NCBI RefSeq assembly: GCF_000385375.1
Contig: NZ_ARVV01000001.1
Span: forward strand, 1,054,001-1,118,000
Source of the DNA: Methyloversatilis discipulorum
GTDB taxonomy: Bacteria > Pseudomonadota > Gammaproteobacteria > Burkholderiales > Rhodocyclaceae
Direction of reading: 5' to 3'
DNA length: 64,000 nt
Notes under the pieces: generated by a model
What the model saw: the letters and a program-made list of their open reading frames with translations, nothing else
The model's database searches: none
What the model was told of the DNA's origin: nothing
Position numbers and translations under genes: made by a program
Shown here: piece by piece, positions 61,634-64,000 of the stretch
Layout of the letters: every line of letters starts with the position of its first letter
Position numbering within the stretch: position 1 is the stretch's first letter

Positions 61634-62572
61634 TCAGACCACCGCTTCCTGCTTCTGCTTGACCGGTTTGGCCAGCTGCTCGCGCTTGACGCCCAGCCAC
61701 ATGACCAGCGGGCTGGCGACCAGCACCGACGAGTAGATGCCGAAGCAGATGCCGATGGTCAGCGCGACTGCGAAGTAGTGCAGCGCCTCGCCACCGAACA
61801 GCAGCATCGACAGCACCATCATCTGCGTCGAACCGTGGGTGATGATGGTGCGCGAGATCGTGCTGGTGATCGCGTGGTCCAGCACTTCCGGCACGCTCAT
61901 CGTGCGCTTGCGTGCATTGCGAAACACTTCGCGCACACGGTCGAACACCACCACCGATTCATTCACCGAATAGCCCAGTACGGCGAGCACCGCAGCCAGC
62001 ACCGGCAGCGAGAATTCCCACTGGAAGGCGGCGAAGAAGCCGAGGATGATGACCACGTCGTGCAGGTTGGCGATGATGGCCGACACCGCGAAGCGCCACT
62101 CGAAGCGCATCGCCAGGTAGATCATGATGCCGATGATCACCAGCATCAGCGCCAGCGAACCGTCGGCGGCCAGTTCCTTGCCGACCTGCGGGCCGACGTA
62201 CTCGACGCGGCGCAGTTCGGGCTTCGCGCCTTCACCGGCCGACAGTGTGGCCATCACCTGCTGGCTCACCTTGGCCGAGTCGCTGTCCTTGACCAGCGGC
62301 AGACGGATCAGCACGTCGCGTGCGGTGCCGAAGTTCTGCACCTGCGGGTCACTGAAGCCGCTGTCGGTCAATGACTTGCGCACCGCGTTCAGATCGGCCG
62401 CCTCGCTGTAGGCGACTTCCATCAGCGTGCCGCCGGTGAACTCAACCGACAGGTGCAGGCCGCGCGTGGCGAGAAAGAACACCGCGAGCAGGAAGGTCAC
62501 CAGCGAAATGACGTTGAACACCAGCGCATGGCGCATGAAGGGGATGTCGCGCCGGATACGGAAGAATTCCAT
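61634..62572 (-). CDS. secF: Protein translocase subunit SecF
   Basis: The 312-residue protein has six helices and begins MEFFRIRRDIPFMRHALVF. A periplasmic P1-like domain contains VEFTGGTLMEV. It also carries YSVNESVVVFDRVREVF and TRTIITHGSTQMM-like segments of the RND-related fold. With SecD it uses the proton gradient to complete export. The C-terminus has a charged tail (VKREQLAKPVKQKQEAVV). The start is 27 bp after the secD stop. Confidence 0.96.
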   Translation of the reverse strand: MEFFRIRRDIPFMRHALVFNVISLVTFLLAVFFLATRGLHLSVEFTGGTLMEVAYSEAADLNAVRKSLTDSGFSDPQVQNFGTARDVLIRLPLVKDSDSAKVSQQVMATLSAGEGAKPELRRVEYVGPQVGKELAADGSLALMLVIIGIMIYLAMRFEWRFAVSAIIANLHDVVIILGFFAAFQWEFSLPVLAAVLAVLGYSVNESVVVFDRVREVFRNARKRTMSVPEVLDHAITSTISRTIITHGSTQMMVLSMLLFGGEALHYFAVALTIGICFGIYSSVLVASPLVMWLGVKREQLAKPVKQKQEAVV

Positions 62573-62599
62573 GGCTGTTCAGCTTTCCTTGTATGCGGT

Positions 62600-64000
62600 T
62601 CAGGCGCCTGCGCCCGGTTTCCAGACGGTGCCGATCGACAGCTTCTCGAGCTTGCGGGCACGGCCATAGACCATGTTCACCATCGCGCGCGATACCACCA
62701 CGGCACTGAACATCGAGGTCAGGATGCCGAGGCAATGCACGACGGCGAAGCCGCGCACCGGGCCTGAGCCGAAGATGAGCAGCGCAAGGCCGGCAATCAT
62801 GGTGGTGACGTTGGAGTCGAGAATGGTCGCCCAGGCGCGCTCGTAGCCGGCGGTGATCGCCGCCTGCGGGCTGACACCGAGGCGCAGTTCCTCGCGGATG
62901 CGCTCGTTGATCAGCACGTTGGCGTCGATCGCCATGCCCAGCGTCAGCGCGATGGCGGCAATGCCGGGCAGTGTCAGCGTGGCCTGCAGCAGCGACAGCA
63001 GCGCGATCAGGAACAGCAGGTTGGCGGCCAGCGCGGCGGACGAAATGAAGCCGAACACCATGTAGTAGCCGATCATGAACACGGCGATCGCGAGGAAGCC
63101 CCACATCGTCGAGTTGAAGCCCTTGTCGATGTTCTCGGCGCCGAGCGAGGGGCCGATCACGCGTTCCTCGATGATGTCCATCGGCGCAGCCAGCGCGCCC
63201 GAGCGGATCAGGATGGCCAGCGTATTGGTTTCCTGCGGGCTGAACTGGCCGGTGATCTGGAAGCGGTCGCCAAACTCGCCCTGAATGGTCGCCACCGAGA
63301 TCGCCTCGCCGCGGCCCTTCTCGAACAGCAGGATGGCCATCATCTTCTTCAGGTTCTCGCGGGTCACCGTGCGCATGATGCGGCCGCCGGTCGAATCGAG
63401 CTTCACGGCGACGGCCGGGCGATTGGCGTCGTCGAACGAGGACTGCGCGGTTTCGAAGCGCTCGCCGGTCAGGATGACCTGCTTCTTCACCGGCACCTGG
63501 GTCACGATGCCGTTGCGCGCGCGCTCGGGATAGACCTCAAGGCCGTCCATATTCCCGCTGAGCATCGCCTCCTGGTCGACCAGGCGCACTTCGAGCGTAG
63601 CGGTGCGGCCGATCAGGTCCTTGGCCTTGGCCACGTCCTGCACACCGGGCAGCTGGACGACGATGCGGTCCGCGCCCTGCTGCTGGATGATGGGTTCGGC
63701 CACGCCCAGTTCGTTCACGCGCTTCTGCAGCGTCAGGATGTTCTGCTTGATCGCCGACTCGCGGATGTCCTTCTCGGCGATTTCCTTCATGCGGCCGGTC
63801 AGCACGAAGTCGCCGCCGGATTCGCTGGTGGTCCAGGCCATGTCGGGCAGCACGCTCTCGACCGTGCCGCGCGCGGCGTCGCGGCCGGCGGCGTCGCGGA
63901 AACGCAGCGCGAGCGTGTCGCCTTCGCGGTTGATGCCGCCATGACGGATGTTCTTCTCGCGCAGCTGGGTGCGCAGGTCGGACGCCATCGAATCGACACG
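62600..64000 (-). CDS. secD: Protein translocase subunit SecD, 5'-truncated
   Basis: The frame is open to the window edge (RVDSMASDLR precedes the first internal Met), so the N-terminal transmembrane helix and part of the P1 domain are outside. The visible 466 residues hold the end of P1, the P1 head (TVRVQ-like LPGVQDVAKAKDL), ATLEVRLVD, and a C-terminal membrane domain of about six helices with GMAIDANVLINERIREELR, the conserved Asp motif for proton coupling. It lies 27 bp upstream of secF, the usual secDF pair. Confidence 0.96.
   Translation of the reverse strand, partial: RVDSMASDLRTQLREKNIRHGGINREGDTLALRFRDAAGRDAARGTVESVLPDMAWTTSESGGDFVLTGRMKEIAEKDIRESAIKQNILTLQKRVNELGVAEPIIQQQGADRIVVQLPGVQDVAKAKDLIGRTATLEVRLVDQEAMLSGNMDGLEVYPERARNGIVTQVPVKKQVILTGERFETAQSSFDDANRPAVAVKLDSTGGRIMRTVTRENLKKMMAILLFEKGRGEAISVATIQGEFGDRFQITGQFSPQETNTLAILIRSGALAAPMDIIEERVIGPSLGAENIDKGFNSTMWGFLAIAVFMIGYYMVFGFISSAALAANLLFLIALLSLLQATLTLPGIAAIALTLGMAIDANVLINERIREELRLGVSPQAAITAGYERAWATILDSNVTTMIAGLALLIFGSGPVRGFAVVHCLGILTSMFSAVVVSRAMVNMVYGRARKLEKLSIGTVWKPGAGA

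Overview
The window is GC-rich chromosomal DNA of a Gram-negative betaproteobacterium, probably a member or relative of Rhodocyclales (Methyloversatilis/Azoarcus-like). This rests on inference: the gph-trpE linkage, the dcw cluster running into lpxC, a DUF721 gene, an M23 peptidase gene and secA, a DUF2322 gene after purB, and the general character of the proteins. No tRNA, rRNA, CRISPR array, insertion sequence or prophage is visible. Coding density is high and most of the window is core genome.

Layout. 0-5.3 kb: the end of a flavodoxin-fold oxidoreductase gene, a methyltransferase, apaG, then rpe-gph-(27-codon ORF)-trpE, a REP-like repeat array and crcB. 5.3-16 kb: hrpA, a second repeat array, an NTF2-like protein, a leftward set (yraN, a secreted HIRAN protein, diaA/gmhA, a BON lipoprotein), divergent rsmI, pyrC, a lipoprotein, a DUF3025 gene and a third repeat array. 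16-24 kb: an aminotransferase, secA, an M23 peptidase, a DciA-like protein, a tiny membrane protein, lpxC and ftsZ. 24-40 kb: the division and cell wall (dcw) cluster, read leftward as mraZ-rsmH-ftsL-ftsI-murE-murF-mraY-murD-ftsW-murG-murC-ddlB-ftsQ-ftsA-ftsZ, nearly all with ATGA/GTGA-type overlaps. rnpB lies just upstream of mraZ.

40.7-52.5 kb is the accessory part. It holds a GGDEF-EAL protein, a PAS/GAF histidine kinase with a degenerate ATP-binding domain, and a divergent gene cluster. The leftward arm encodes a membrane-anchored spermidine-synthase-like enzyme and an FAD oxidoreductase. The rightward arm encodes a DUF350 membrane protein, an SPFH/SHOCT protein, a zinc-ribbon DUF4178 protein, a 47-residue Ser/Gly-rich peptide and SpeD (AdoMet decarboxylase). 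Together they look like a polyamine-linked membrane or envelope stress system and are the best candidate for little-described biology here. 52.5-64 kb: a COG2509 FAD protein, a YheT hydrolase, small proteins, ilvE, nudJ, a secreted protein with a Cys-His-Asp pattern, mnmA, a GST, purB, a DUF2322 gene, secF and the start-truncated secD.

Two repeat families stand out. The first is a three-class set of short palindromes, very like Pseudomonas REP elements, clustered in three intergenic gaps. The second is an ~85-bp GC-rich element inside operons, always in the direction of transcription. One copy of the second family sits in the 5' end of murD between two copies of murD's first 20 codons, and translational coupling to mraY appears to be kept through a 74-codon chimeric ORF. 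Other control regions worth attention are the GTGG-box array at the mraZ promoter, the twin palindromes in the ftsA-ftsZ gap, and a possible trpE leader.
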